Source of the DNA: an uncultured Methylococcaceae bacterium
GTDB lineage: Bacteria > Pseudomonadota > Gammaproteobacteria > Methylococcales > Methylococcaceae
DNA length: 64,000 bases
Direction of reading: 5' to 3'
Assembly: GCA_903859815.1 (NCBI GenBank)
Contig: CAIOOA010000136.1
Coordinates: forward strand, 51,415 to 115,414
In this document: positions 54,564-62,448 of the stretch, piece after piece
Position numbering within the stretch: the stretch's first letter is position 1
Layout of the letters: the number at the start of each line of letters is the position of its first letter
The notes under the pieces: generated by a model
Told to the model about the DNA's origin: nothing
What the model saw: only the letters and a program-made list of their open reading frames with translations
Databases searched by the model: none
Position numbers and translations under genes: made by a program

Positions 54564-54821
54564 ATGAATATTTCATTGACCCCCCATCTTGAAAAGTTGG
54601 TGCAAGGCAAGGACGAGAGCGGCCTTTACAACTCGGCAAGCGAGGTGATGGGCGAAGCTTTGCGCCTCATGGAAGAAAGCGACCAGTTGCGCGAATTGCG
54701 GCTTGATGAATTAAGGCGCGAAATCCAGAAGGGGATTGATAGCGGCGAAGCCACCTCCTTAGATATGGAAGAAATCAAGGCAAGAGGACGAATGCGGTTT
54801 GCCGCAGGACGAGAAGGATGA
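54564..54821 (+). CDS. ParD-like antitoxin
   Basis: An 85-residue protein resembling the ParD family: ISLTPHLEKLVQGKDESGLYNSASEVMGEALRLMEE is the ribbon-helix-helix domain and the C-terminal extension (REIQKGIDSGEATSLDMEEIKARG) is the part that would bind the ParE toxin. A ParE gene is expected directly downstream, but the next frame does not resemble one, so the toxin is missing or degraded. The region beyond 54.5 kb is an accessory strip with several other toxin-antitoxin-like genes. Confidence 0.78.
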   Translation: MNISLTPHLEKLVQGKDESGLYNSASEVMGEALRLMEESDQLRELRLDELRREIQKGIDSGEATSLDMEEIKARGRMRFAAGREG

Positions 54822-54856
54822 AATCCTGATGTCGCGTTTAATGAAAAAGAGGAACT

Positions 54857-55057
54857 ATGAACACCGAAACCGTGATGACCGAAGAGCAACTGATCCGTCA
54901 AGCTATTGATGCCCTAATCAAAAGTTTGGGCATAATGGAGGCGACCCACTTTCTTGCCATCAAGCATGAAAACCGCCTAAAATCTGTGGGCGAGCATAAC
55001 CCGTACCCCGAAAAACCTGTTTTGTGTGGAGTTTTTCAGGGTGCTGTTTACAGGTGA
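54857..55057 (+). CDS. Small hypothetical protein, possibly truncated
   Basis: A 66-residue protein whose first half is a plausible helical domain (EEQLIRQAIDALIKSLGIMEATHFLAI); a GAGG ribosome-binding site precedes the ATG. I believe this helical segment is shared by small proteins of toxin-antitoxin neighbourhoods. The second half (YPEKPVLCGVFQGAVYR) has a different character and overlaps nothing else until the next start at 55065, so the gene may have been cut by recombination. No function is given. Confidence 0.5.
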   Translation: MNTETVMTEEQLIRQAIDALIKSLGIMEATHFLAIKHENRLKSVGEHNPYPEKPVLCGVFQGAVYR

Positions 55058-55064
55058 TAGTCAT

Positions 55065-55739
55065 ATGAAAAAAACAGAGACTTGCTACATGTGCGAGTGC
55101 ATTGCCACCACAAAAGAACATGCTCCACCGAAATGTATTTTCCCTGAGCAAAAAGATACGGGCGGCGTTGACTACCGAAAAAACCTTATTAAGGTGCCGT
55201 CATGTGACGCACACAATACCGTGAAATCGACTGAAGATGAATACTTGATGTATATACTTCCGACCTCCATCGCTACAAATACCTTAGGGATCAATCAGTT
55301 TCTAACAAAAATACAGCGAGCGATAACAAGAAATCCGAGCCTCGTCCTCAATATATCGCAAGATGTCCAAGAAGTTATTGTTCATGACACTGAAAAGGAT
55401 ATTTGGTTTGAGACACACGCAATTAAAATTGACATGAGGCGAGTACATAAAGTTCTTGAAATGAATGCCAGAGCAGTGTTTTACAACTCACACAAAGTGA
55501 AATTTCTTGGCCCAATAAAGGTTTATACAAATTTCTCACTAATACTAGACTCGCCAGGGCTAAACGATTTGCAAGAAAAAATCTTCAGCATGAGTGAACT
55601 CCTGCTGCAAGACTCTCAACTAAAAGGGGAAAATCAGGACGTTTTCACATATAGAATGGCGCGTGAAAAAAACGTCGAACTCATCGAGTTTACATTTTAT
55701 GGAGTATCAAAGGCACTCGCTGTTCTCAAGCATGGTTAA
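55065..55739 (+). CDS. HNH-like zinc-motif protein of the accessory strip
   Basis: A 224-residue protein; the ATG at 55065 has an AGGTG site. The N-terminus has CYMCECIATTKEHAPPKCIFPE followed by VPSCDAHNTVKSTEDEYL: paired Cys, a His after Glu, and a later Cys-x-x-His-Asn, which is the look of a HNH/zinc-finger nuclease core. The rest is a mixed helical and strand domain of unknown type (IQRAITRNPSLVLNISQ, VFTYRMAREKNVELIEF). Proteins of this sort occur in defence islands and in integrated elements. Nuclease activity is an inference. A repeat copy begins directly after its stop. Confidence 0.55.
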   Translation: MKKTETCYMCECIATTKEHAPPKCIFPEQKDTGGVDYRKNLIKVPSCDAHNTVKSTEDEYLMYILPTSIATNTLGINQFLTKIQRAITRNPSLVLNISQDVQEVIVHDTEKDIWFETHAIKIDMRRVHKVLEMNARAVFYNSHKVKFLGPIKVYTNFSLILDSPGLNDLQEKIFSMSELLLQDSQLKGENQDVFTYRMAREKNVELIEFTFYGVSKALAVLKHG

Positions 55740-55851
55740 CAACGCGGTAATGTTCATTCGTAGTGTGAAATAGCGGCTCCGCCGAGTATTGCGCCGAATT
55801 GGAAAACAAAAACATTCTGCGGGTTACGCTAAACCACTATTCTGCCCTTGC
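55740..55851. repeat. Accessory-strip repeat, copy A
   Basis: It begins one base after the stop of the HNH-like gene. It shares CATTCGTAG, GAAATAGCGGCTCCGCCG, TATTGCGCCG and the ending TACGCTAAACCACTATTCTG with copies B and C. It can fold into two hairpins. Confidence 0.75.
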
Positions 55852-55875
55852 TAAGAATTGTATTATTGAAGAATT

Positions 55876-56364
55876 ATGAAGTTTGAAGCGTTTTCCTTTA
55901 CCTACAATGGTGCAGTGCGAAAACTTACCCCAAGGCTACAAGGGAAAGTTTTCCACATTACAAGCCCAGAAAATTTTGTTTATATTTGTAAAAGTGGCAA
56001 GATATTAAATAATAAAGATGGAGTTTTAACGCAAAACTGGAATAACAACAATTATTTTGCTAATAAAGGATGCGTATCCGTTTGCGATCTTGTCAACAAC
56101 ACAAAGCCTAGAGTTACACGGCGCAAGTATTTGAGTGATTATCAAATTTTTGGGCAGGGCTGGGGCGCAACCACTGTTTTTCTTTTTTTAAGTCCGTTGG
56201 TTCACCATAAGTTGATTACATGGCAGTCATGGAAAAGGGAAAAGGCTTACGGGCTGCAGATTGTCCCCGAATTAGAGTCGGGTTTCCCAGAAGCTATTCT
56301 GCTGGATTTTATAGAAGAGGTATGGATTCTTACCATTAACGATAGAGAATGGCTTTGGAATTAA
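55876..56364 (+). CDS. Hypothetical protein, possible ADP-ribosyltransferase-like fold
   Basis: A 162-residue protein of unknown family. The pattern KVFHITSPENFVYICKSGKI near residues 25-45 resembles the start of DarT-type and other ADP-ribosyltransferase folds (a strand with H-x-T followed by a helix ending in SGxI), and NYFANKGCVSVCDLVN and TTVFLFLSPL could be later strands. This likeness is only at pattern level, and I see no certain NAD-binding triad. It lies between two repeat copies in the accessory strip with toxin-antitoxin genes, which would fit a toxin or defence effector. The start codon follows ATTGAAGAATT, a weak ribosome-binding site. Confidence 0.55.
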   Translation: MKFEAFSFTYNGAVRKLTPRLQGKVFHITSPENFVYICKSGKILNNKDGVLTQNWNNNNYFANKGCVSVCDLVNNTKPRVTRRKYLSDYQIFGQGWGATTVFLFLSPLVHHKLITWQSWKREKAYGLQIVPELESGFPEAILLDFIEEVWILTINDREWLWN

Positions 56365-56366
56365 AA

Positions 56367-56483
56367 AGCAACTCGGTAAGGCGCATTCGTAGGGCGAAAT
56401 AGCGGCTCCGCCGCGTATTGCGCCGCATGGGGAAATGGAGGCATTGGGCGGAATACGCTAAGCTGCTATTCCCCCCTTACTAA
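56367..56483. repeat. Accessory-strip repeat, copy B
   Basis: It begins about two bases after the stop of the gene at 55876. It reads GCGCATTCGTAGGGCGAAAT, GCGGCTCCGCCGCGTATTGC and GGGCGGAATACGCTAAGC; it is the most regular of the three copies and has paired hairpins with AATAC/TATT loops. Confidence 0.8.
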
Positions 56484-56504
56484 CTTGAACCAAAAGAGGT
56501 CAAT

Positions 56505-56711
56505 ATGAGACAAGTTTTTATATATCCCGGTGAGGATGGTTATTGGGTGGCTGAATGTCCAAGTTTACCGGGATGTATCAGTCAAGGCAAGACAAGGGAA
56601 AATGCTGTCAATAATATCAGGGATGTCATCGAACTCTATATATCAGTCCTTGAAGAAGATAATCTACCCATACCCAAAGAAAACTATGATGCCCTATTAG
56701 TTGCCGTATGA
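56505..56711 (+). CDS. hicB: HicB antitoxin
   Basis: A 68-residue short HicB: MRQVFIYPGEDGYWVAECPSLPGCISQG followed by a helix (NAVNNIRDVIELYISVL) and the tail IPKENYDALLVAV. An AGAGG ribosome-binding site precedes the ATG. It should neutralise the HicA toxin encoded just downstream, with a four-base ATGA overlap; antitoxin-first order is usual for one class of hicBA operons. It lacks a DNA-binding domain, so autoregulation would need another contact. Confidence 0.92.
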   Translation: MRQVFIYPGEDGYWVAECPSLPGCISQGKTRENAVNNIRDVIELYISVLEEDNLPIPKENYDALLVAV

Positions 56712-56929
56712 GAAAATTACCGAGCATATCTGGCAAACAATCCGTCGGTGCATTGCAAAAAGTCGGCTTTATATATAAACGACAAACAGGTAGCCATATT
56801 GTATTGCGCAGGGATGACCCATTTTCACAAATAGTGGTGCCGAACCATGACGAGCTTGATAGGGGTACCTTACTGGTCATTCTCAGGCAAGCAGACATCA
56901 GTGTGGATAATTTTATTAAAATGCTTTAA
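56708..56929 (+). CDS. hicA: HicA mRNA-interferase toxin
   Basis: A 73-residue dsRBD-like protein: KLPSISGKQSVGALQKVGFIYKRQTGSHIVLRRDD has the catalytic His in GSHIVL, followed by IVVPNHDELDRGTLLVILRQADISVDNFI, the classic HicA ending. It degrades mRNA, unless bound by HicB. It is translated from an ATG that overlaps the hicB stop. The gene appears intact. Confidence 0.93.
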   Translation: MRKLPSISGKQSVGALQKVGFIYKRQTGSHIVLRRDDPFSQIVVPNHDELDRGTLLVILRQADISVDNFIKML

Positions 56930-56994
56930 ATAATAGGTTCTAAAGCTTGGGGTTTCGCTGACATTAAGTTAAGAGCTTGAACTGGCCTACTCTT

Positions 56995-57064
56995 GGAGTG
57001 CAAGGCTTGCCTTGCAGATATTGACAAGACGTTGTTAATCCTCGCAAGGCAAGCCTTGCACTCC
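56995..57064. repeat. Perfect 21-bp inverted repeat
   Basis: The arm GGAGTGCAAGGCTTGCCTTGC (56995-57015) is exactly the reverse complement of 57044-57064, with a 28-base loop. The right arm and its flank CACTCCGTTTGT match the repeat at 34877-34904. It lies between hicA and the AbiGi-like gene and could terminate transcription. Confidence 0.75.
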
Positions 57065-57155
57065 GTTTGTGCTTAACAGACTGGAAGTGAAGCTGGAACT
57101 TGGAAATGCGCAGATTATTCATCACGCCCTGATGGGTGTTTGGCAGTGATTGCTG

Positions 57156-58430
57156 ATGGCGAATCGAGCCTCAATGGTATTATGGCTTACTGTCCTCCGC
57201 CTACTCTCCAAGCAAACTAGACACTATGCAGAGTTAAATCAGTCTATTCGGCGACGATTGGAAAAATCTCGCTTCCGACCGTTGACTCGCCAGCCGGGCA
57301 AGCGTATAAAAACCAAATCAAACACCGTGCCTGTGGTTCAGTTCAAGAAGATTTATCTGCCGCGATGGACACCCGCCTCCGATTCTTATCGTGGCGGGGA
57401 GGATATAAACGCTATTCGTTTAATCTGGCCCCAAACTTCAGTATCCAAACTTAAAATGCAACAAAGACAACTTATCCACAGTTTTTGTCGCCCGAAGACG
57501 GGAGAGTCCGCTCAAGTCACAATGGAGCGGGCTATTGCCATTTTGGCATTAATTCGAAAGATCGGTTTGGTTCTTGCGCCCGAAGTCATCGAATGGGACT
57601 TGTCGCCACTTGGGTTAAGTAAGATGCCGCTTAGAACGTTACAAAGACGTATGTGCTTTACTGAAATCGCACCCGCTGAACTATCTGAACACAGTAACTT
57701 ATTTGGTCCATTGGCGCTTTCCTTTAATACTGTCAAGCTCAGGGAAGCCGGGGCTATGCCAGTAATCTATGTTCCGCAGGGACTTAGTAGTCCGCTCAGT
57801 CAATTGGCAATTTTCTGTGTGAACGGAGCCCAACACACAAAAGCCGTTCTTGGTCAACTTCAACAACTTAAAGAAGTCAGTGACCCGCAGCTTGCTGAAA
57901 TCAAATTCGGTCATCCTGTAGATCCAAATTGTGTACTCAATCTCCGTAACATAGATCCAGAGGGTGATGTTGTAGCTTCTTACTCTGTTCCGGTAGTTCA
58001 TGCACAACAACTACTTCAGCATATAGGTTTCAATAATATTCCATTTGATCATAGCATAGGAATATTAGAAGTTTTTCTAAATATGTTTTGTCCAACCGAC
58101 AACTCTTATAATGGAGAGTTTTTAGGATATTATCGGCAAAGAGAATGGCGCATCATCGCTGGTGATGTACGATTGAATGGTCGCGCTATGGGGCGTGAAT
58201 TGACATCTGCCGAGAAAAAGGAAGTTATAGCGATTGACCCATTTTTTTGGAGTCGCCCACTCTTTATCAATGGTAATAAAATTTGTCGTTTAGACTTGGC
58301 TCTACTATACGAACCAATTATCGGTTGGAATGTATTCGATCACATGGAATCAATTTATGCCCCTGAGAATGTTCATATTCAAATTCGAGGAATTGTGGAA
58401 AGCCAAGTGCCTGTTTGTGCTATTCCATAA
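57156..58430 (+). CDS. AbiGi-like protein (abortive-infection type)
   Basis: A 424-residue protein. The central segment RRMCFTEIAPAELSEHSNLFGPLALSFNTVKLREAGAMPVIYVPQG is similar in pattern to the conserved core of AbiGi-family proteins (a C-F-T-[DE]-I block, His, then a GxxFxxxxxxxxGAxPVxYV block). AbiGi is the antitoxin half of the AbiG abortive-infection pair, and many relatives stand alone. The N-terminal 60 residues are basic and of no known type, and the start is uncertain (TTG at 57150 or ATG at 57156). The C-terminal half has a regular mixed fold (QREWRIIAGDVRLNGRAMG). No AbiGii-type toxin is visible. Assignment is by recall of pattern only. Confidence 0.5.
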   Translation: MANRASMVLWLTVLRLLSKQTRHYAELNQSIRRRLEKSRFRPLTRQPGKRIKTKSNTVPVVQFKKIYLPRWTPASDSYRGGEDINAIRLIWPQTSVSKLKMQQRQLIHSFCRPKTGESAQVTMERAIAILALIRKIGLVLAPEVIEWDLSPLGLSKMPLRTLQRRMCFTEIAPAELSEHSNLFGPLALSFNTVKLREAGAMPVIYVPQGLSSPLSQLAIFCVNGAQHTKAVLGQLQQLKEVSDPQLAEIKFGHPVDPNCVLNLRNIDPEGDVVASYSVPVVHAQQLLQHIGFNNIPFDHSIGILEVFLNMFCPTDNSYNGEFLGYYRQREWRIIAGDVRLNGRAMGRELTSAEKKEVIAIDPFFWSRPLFINGNKICRLDLALLYEPIIGWNVFDHMESIYAPENVHIQIRGIVESQVPVCAIP

Positions 58431-58524
58431 ACTCGCAAGGTCAATGGCGGCATCACCGCGTATTGAGCCGCATGGGGGATTAAACATTCGGCAGAATACA
58501 CTAAACCTCTATTCTGCCCCAATA
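58431..58524. repeat. Accessory-strip repeat, copy C
   Basis: It directly follows the stop of the AbiGi-like gene. It shares CACCGCGTATTGAGCCGCATGG, CATTCGGCAGAATACACTAAAC and CTATTCTGCCCC with copies A and B and has lost part of the left half. Confidence 0.7.
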
Positions 58525-58869
58525 GCCCGGTGGCTACAAGGCTATATCGTTTGCCCACACGGAACAGAACCCAATACCGACGAGGATATATATGACCACC
58601 GCTGTCGGGTCGGTTATAATTGCGGCAACACCGCTATTCAAATAATAGGTTAGCTGGGTAAGTCGGGCAGCGGCCTTATGGTTACCCGACATTTCTAAAA
58701 CAAGTATTTCAAGGTACACCAACATGTCTAGTAGTCTTGAGCATGTGGAAGCTGAACCCTCGCCATCCCATCCTTGAGTTTAAGAAAGTTAATACTTCCA
58801 TGCCACTGTATTCTGTACGGGCTGGTATCAGGTGGCGTGCGCTTGGCGTTATGAAAGACTCTGACACCA
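58525..58869. other. Non-coding stretch in accessory strip
   Basis: About 345 bases without a gene I can support. It ends in GGCGTTATGAAAG shortly before the HicB-like start, reminiscent of an integron core site, but no partner site was found. Confidence 0.4.
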
Positions 58870-59106
58870 ATGAAAGATAGCGCAAAGTATACCAAGATTG
58901 TCGAATGGTCAGATGAAGACGATTGCTATGTCGGAAGTTGTCCGGGGCTAATGTTTGGTGGATGCCATGGCGATGATGAACTTTCAGTATTTAAGGAGCT
59001 TTGCCAAATGGTTGATGAAGTCATTGAACTCTATAAGGAAGATAACAAACCTTTACCAAGACCGACGGCAGGACACGATCTAGTCAACCGATTATTTAAC
59101 AACTAA
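58870..59106 (+). CDS. HicB-like protein (orphan)
   Basis: A 78-residue protein with the HicB-type pattern KYTKIVEWSDEDDCYVGSCPGLMFGGCHGDDELSVFKELCQMVDEVIELY and a short tail. It is clearly related to the other HicB-like proteins in the window but longer, with a GGCHGDD insert in place of GCISQGKT. There is no HicA beside it; a small membrane protein gene follows 14 bases later. It may be a remnant of a toxin-antitoxin module, or belong to the group of solitary HicB domains that act elsewhere. Confidence 0.75.
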   Translation: MKDSAKYTKIVEWSDEDDCYVGSCPGLMFGGCHGDDELSVFKELCQMVDEVIELYKEDNKPLPRPTAGHDLVNRLFNN

Positions 59107-59120
59107 ACACGGAGTCAATC

Positions 59121-59375
59121 ATGGAATTTCTTAGTTTAACACTGGTGGCAATTGCAACAATTATTGGCTTGTACTATGGAATCATCCTAATTATCAGAGC
59201 ATTTCAAGTTTCTGTATGGTGGGGGCTAGGCTATTTGTTTGTCCCGTTCGTTTCTCTTATTTTTATCGTGGTGCATTGGCAGACCGCCAAAGAGCCTTTC
59301 TTAAAGAGTTTGTTGGCAATTCCTTTTGCGCTCCTAGGATTGTTTTTGCTACCTGTGGATACGCTAAACCACTAA
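59121..59375 (+). CDS. Small membrane protein, 84 aa
   Basis: A protein with three hydrophobic segments (LTLVAIATIIGLYYGIILII, GYLFVPFVSLIFIVVHW, LLAIPFALLGLFLL) and little else. A ribosome-binding site (CGGAG) is present upstream. I recall similar small proteins in other bacteria (the WWGLGYLFVPFVSLIFIVVHW pattern) but none with a known role. It follows the HicB-like gene by 14 bases on the same strand, so the two are probably cotranscribed. It marks the end of the accessory strip. Confidence 0.65.
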   Translation: MEFLSLTLVAIATIIGLYYGIILIIRAFQVSVWWGLGYLFVPFVSLIFIVVHWQTAKEPFLKSLLAIPFALLGLFLLPVDTLNH

Positions 59376-59751
59376 AGGCCATGGCTTGAAAACCCGTAAT
59401 CTGCTCCAGAGTAAGCTTCAATTGCGAAGCGAGGAGGGGTTTGCAACCCCGCCGTAATCGTTTAGTGCGAAGCCAAGGTATCCAAATTGGCGCAAAACGT
59501 TTCAGACGGGAATATTAATCCCGCTAGGCATTGGTTACAAAACCCGCATCACTTCGTTCACCTGCCTTGATAAAGCCGATCAACCAAAGATTTAAACCAA
59601 GGCGGGCGATTGAAAATGACATGGAGCAATACAAAACCCAATACAGGGAAAGGCAAAAACTCCAAAATCATGAACAAACCCACCCAAATCAGACAGATTG
59701 TTTTCGCGCTCATGTGTCCACCCCAGTTAAAGTTAATTATCTAACCGACAG
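59376..59751. other. Non-coding region between accessory strip and purC
   Basis: About 375 bases with no gene that I can support. A frame at 59531-59875 runs into the purC coding sequence from the other strand and is not believable. Confidence 0.5.
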
Positions 59752-59793
59752 AAAAAATGCCGGAAGCGGCTCTACCCGAACTTATCCCGGCAT
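59752..59793 (-). terminator. Rho-independent terminator of purC
   Basis: Read on the minus strand, the stem ATGCCGG (59787-59793) and CCGGCAT (59757-59763) encloses a 23-base loop and is followed at once by a T-run (TTTTTT at 59752-59757). It lies 11 bases after the purC stop codon. Confidence 0.8.
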
Positions 59794-59803
59794 CTCGATG
59801 GTA

Positions 59804-60697
59804 TCAGGCAGAAGTCAGACGAATTTCCGCCTCGCGGTATTTGGCGGAGGTCTTTGCCAAAACCTCAGCGGGTAGCTTCGGGCCCGGAGGCGTTTTATCC
59901 CAATCCAAAGTTTCCAAATAGTCGCGGACAATTTGCTTGTCGAAACTGGGCGGGCTAATGCCTACCCGATACTCGTCCACAGGCCAGAAACGGGAAGAAT
60001 CCGGGGTCAACACCTCGTCAATCAGGTATAATTTGCCACTTTCATCCAAACCAAATTCAAACTTGGTGTCGGCGATGATGATGCCACGTTGCAATGCGTA
60101 AGCTGCCGCTTCCCGGTAGATTTGCAAGCTGGCCTCGCGAACCTGTTCGGCCAATGACTGGCCTAACAATTCGACCGCTTTGGCGAAATCGATATTCTCG
60201 TCATGGGCGCCCAGTTGCGCCTTGGTTGAGGGGGTGAACACCGGTTGCGGCAATTGTTGCGCCATTTGCAAGCCTTGTGGGAGCGGGATTCCGCAAACGG
60301 ACCCGTGCTTTTGGTAATCTTTCCAGCCTGAACCGGTCAAATAGCCGCGTACCACCGCTTCCACTGGCAACGGGTGCAACTTCCGCACGACAATGGCCCT
60401 GTCTTGTAGTAAGGCACATTCTTCGGGATTCTTGACGACATCCTCAAGTTTTAGGCCGGATAGATGGTTCGGGATGATATGCTGCATATGATGGAACCAG
60501 AAATTGGAGACGGATGTCAGCACAATCCCCTTGCCCGGAATCGGGTCGGGCAGGATGACATCAAAGGCTGAAAGCCGGTCAGTGGTGACGATGAGCATAT
60601 GCGTGTCGTCAATGTCATAAATATCGCGTACCTTGCCACGAGCCTTCAATGTTAGGCTGGTCAAGGCGGTTTCATATAAGGTTGTTGGAGCGTTCAT
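59804..60697 (-). CDS. purC: PurC, SAICAR synthetase
   Basis: A 297-residue enzyme of the longer, yeast-like form of SAICAR synthetase: [80 protein letters not shown] and [15 protein letters not shown] are standard motifs. It joins aspartate to CAIR using ATP in purine synthesis. The gene is monocistronic, with a clear terminator downstream, and lies divergent from djlA. purH lies at 19.1 kb. Confidence 0.96.
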   Translation of the reverse strand: MNAPTTLYETALTSLTLKARGKVRDIYDIDDTHMLIVTTDRLSAFDVILPDPIPGKGIVLTSVSNFWFHHMQHIIPNHLSGLKLEDVVKNPEECALLQDRAIVVRKLHPLPVEAVVRGYLTGSGWKDYQKHGSVCGIPLPQGLQMAQQLPQPVFTPSTKAQLGAHDENIDFAKAVELLGQSLAEQVREASLQIYREAAAYALQRGIIIADTKFEFGLDESGKLYLIDEVLTPDSSRFWPVDEYRVGISPPSFDKQIVRDYLETLDWDKTPPGPKLPAEVLAKTSAKYREAEIRLTSA

Positions 60698-60791
60698 GTT
60701 GGGTTTCGTGAGTTTGTTTGATGATAGTTGGACAATGATGTAATTTTGTCATGCTTGATGGCAATCGTGTACTAATTCAGCGACAAATTCC

Positions 60792-61615
60792 ATGAGTTGG
60801 CTGGGAAAATTTATCGGCGGAACATTTGGCTTCCTCATGGGAGGACCATTGGGCGCTGTGTTTGGTGCGGCTGTCGGGCATCAATTTGACCAAGGGCAAG
60901 GCGAACACAATCCGTTCCGCGTAGAAGTTGACACGGCGGAACAATACCAGACACAGATGGTTTTTTTCACCGCTGTTTTCTCGGTCATGGGTCACGTCGC
61001 CAAGGCTGACGGACGGGTGAACGAAGCGGAGATTGCTTTCACTCGTAACCTTATGGCCCGATTGCAATTGAGCGAGGACATGAGGAAAACCGCCATGCGC
61101 TTGTTCAATGAGGGAAAACTTGCCGATTTCCCGCTTGACCAAGTGCTGCAACAGTTCCGCTCCGAATGCCAGCACCGCTTGCACCTGCTTCGCTTTTTTG
61201 TGGAAATCCAGCTTGAACTCGCCTTGGCGGATAGTGTACTCCACCCTGCGGAGGAAAGACTGTTGCTGCACCTCTGTGAACGCTTGCATTTTTCCCGCTT
61301 TGAACTCCATGCGTTGAAAACCGTGCTTGAAGCGCGATTGCGCATGGGGGGCGTCACCAGCATCAATACAGCCACGGGCAGTTCCAAAATCGGCAACAAG
61401 AACCCAGCTTGCAAGAATCCTATGCCATTCTAGGGGTGGATGCCACCGCCAGCGACCAAGAGATTCGCCGTGCTTACCGCCGACTACTGAGCCGCCATCA
61501 CCCTGACAAACTGGCAGCGGAAGGTGCCCCGGATGACAAGGTGCGGAAGGCTAACGAGAAAACCCATGAAATTCGCAAAGCATGGGAATCTGTGCGTAAA
61601 GCCCGTAAACTATGA
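60792..61615 (+). pseudogene. djlA: DjlA-like co-chaperone, split by a frameshift
   Basis: The first frame (60792-61433) gives a Gly-rich N-terminus (WLGKFIGGTFGFLMGGPLGAVFGAAVGHQFD), a TerB-like domain (FFTAVFSVMGHVAKADGRVNEAEIAF, with two acidic helices) and then ends just after residue 200 in a sequence unlike the family (NPACKNPMPF). The J-domain continues in another frame from about 61400: LQESYAILGVDATASDQEIRRAYRRLLSRHHPDKLA with the HPD motif, up to 61615. Joined, they make a normal 270-residue DjlA. A single-base indel near 61385-61408 explains it. Possible causes are a true mutation, sequencing error or programmed frameshifting. The N-terminus lacks a strong transmembrane helix compared with E. 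coli DjlA but has the glycine-rich hydrophobic stretch. Confidence 0.85.
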
Positions 61616-61752
61616 TGAGAAGCTAAATTTAAGCAAAGCAAGGAGAAACTGCAAAAAAAACCTGTCATAAAGTTATAATATTTAATTTATACCTCCGATT
61701 TATTTTCGGAAACTATTTATCATGAATCATACTAATAATTGAGGATAATTTA

Positions 61753-62235
61753 ATGCCTTCTTTCGACATAATTTCTGAAGTCAATCTGCATGAAGCTGCC
61801 AACGCAGTCGACCAAGCCAACCGCGAGGTAAATACCCGCTTTGACTTTAAAGGCTCGGGGGCAAAATTTGAATTGATCGAGTCAGTGATCACCCTAACGG
61901 CTGAAAGTGACTTTCAGCTACAACAAATGATGGACATCCTTCATATCAAACTCGCTAAACGCGATGTCGACATAGCCAGTCTCAAAACCGATGAGCCGCA
62001 AATTGCCGGCAAACAGGCAAAACAAACGGTGACCTTAGTCCAAGGCATCGATTCCACCCTCGCCAGAAAAATCGTCAAACTCATCAAAGACAAAAAACTG
62101 AAGGTGCAAGCCGCCATTCAAGGCGAAAAAGTCCGCGTCACTGGCAAAAAGCGTGACGATCTCCAGGAATGCATCCAGGCGCTGAGAGAAACCCCCTTGG
62201 AGCAACCCTTGCAGTTTGACAATTTCAGAGATTGA
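61753..62235 (+). CDS. yajQ: YajQ family nucleotide-binding protein
   Basis: A 160-residue protein, end-to-end match to the YajQ/UPF0234 family: MPSFDIISEVNLHEAANAVDQANREVNTRFDFKGS, then AKRDVDIASLK, VTLVQGIDSTLARKIVKLIKDKKLKVQAAIQGEKVRVTGKKRDDLQECI. Relatives bind GTP, RNA or cyclic-di-GMP. It is monocistronic and intact, with an AGGA ribosome-binding site before the ATG. A cluster of the palindromic GTCAAAGC repeat follows about 50 bases after the stop. Confidence 0.95.
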   Translation: MPSFDIISEVNLHEAANAVDQANREVNTRFDFKGSGAKFELIESVITLTAESDFQLQQMMDILHIKLAKRDVDIASLKTDEPQIAGKQAKQTVTLVQGIDSTLARKIVKLIKDKKLKVQAAIQGEKVRVTGKKRDDLQECIQALRETPLEQPLQFDNFRD

Positions 62236-62282
62236 CAGGCTTGCAAATTAATGGCTGATGTTGTGAAAATTAGAGTATAAGA

Positions 62283-62338
62283 AGCAAGCTTTGATTGTCA
62301 AAGCAAGCTTTTTCTGTCAAAGCAAGCTTTGACGCTCC
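62283..62338. repeat. Cluster of GTCAAAGC-type palindromes
   Basis: Three partial or complete cores of the AAAGCAAGCTTT type (AGCAAGCTTTGATTGTC, GTCAAAGCAAGCTTTTTCTG, GTCAAAGCAAGCTTTGAC) and the flank GACGCTCCAA, which is the reverse complement of the array flank TTGGAGCGTC at 8255-8263. It lies between yajQ and the NYN-CSD gene. Confidence 0.8.
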
Positions 62339-62448
62339 AATCGTTCATTTCACCATTAAAGTCAGTTAATTATATCCATGCCTTTCAAGCCTAATATTAG
62401 GCATGTTGTAATATTTCGTTATACATAACTATATATATTGAGAATTAA

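Noticed and set aside
54564..59400. Integron gene-cassette array
   Set aside because: The gene-repeat order and a GGCGTTATG before 58870 suggested it, but there is no integrase in the window, and the repeats lack consistent RYYYAAC/GTTRRRY ends.
59531..59875. A 114-codon plus-strand frame
   Set aside because: It overlaps the end of purC and its terminator on the other strand and has no recognisable sequence.
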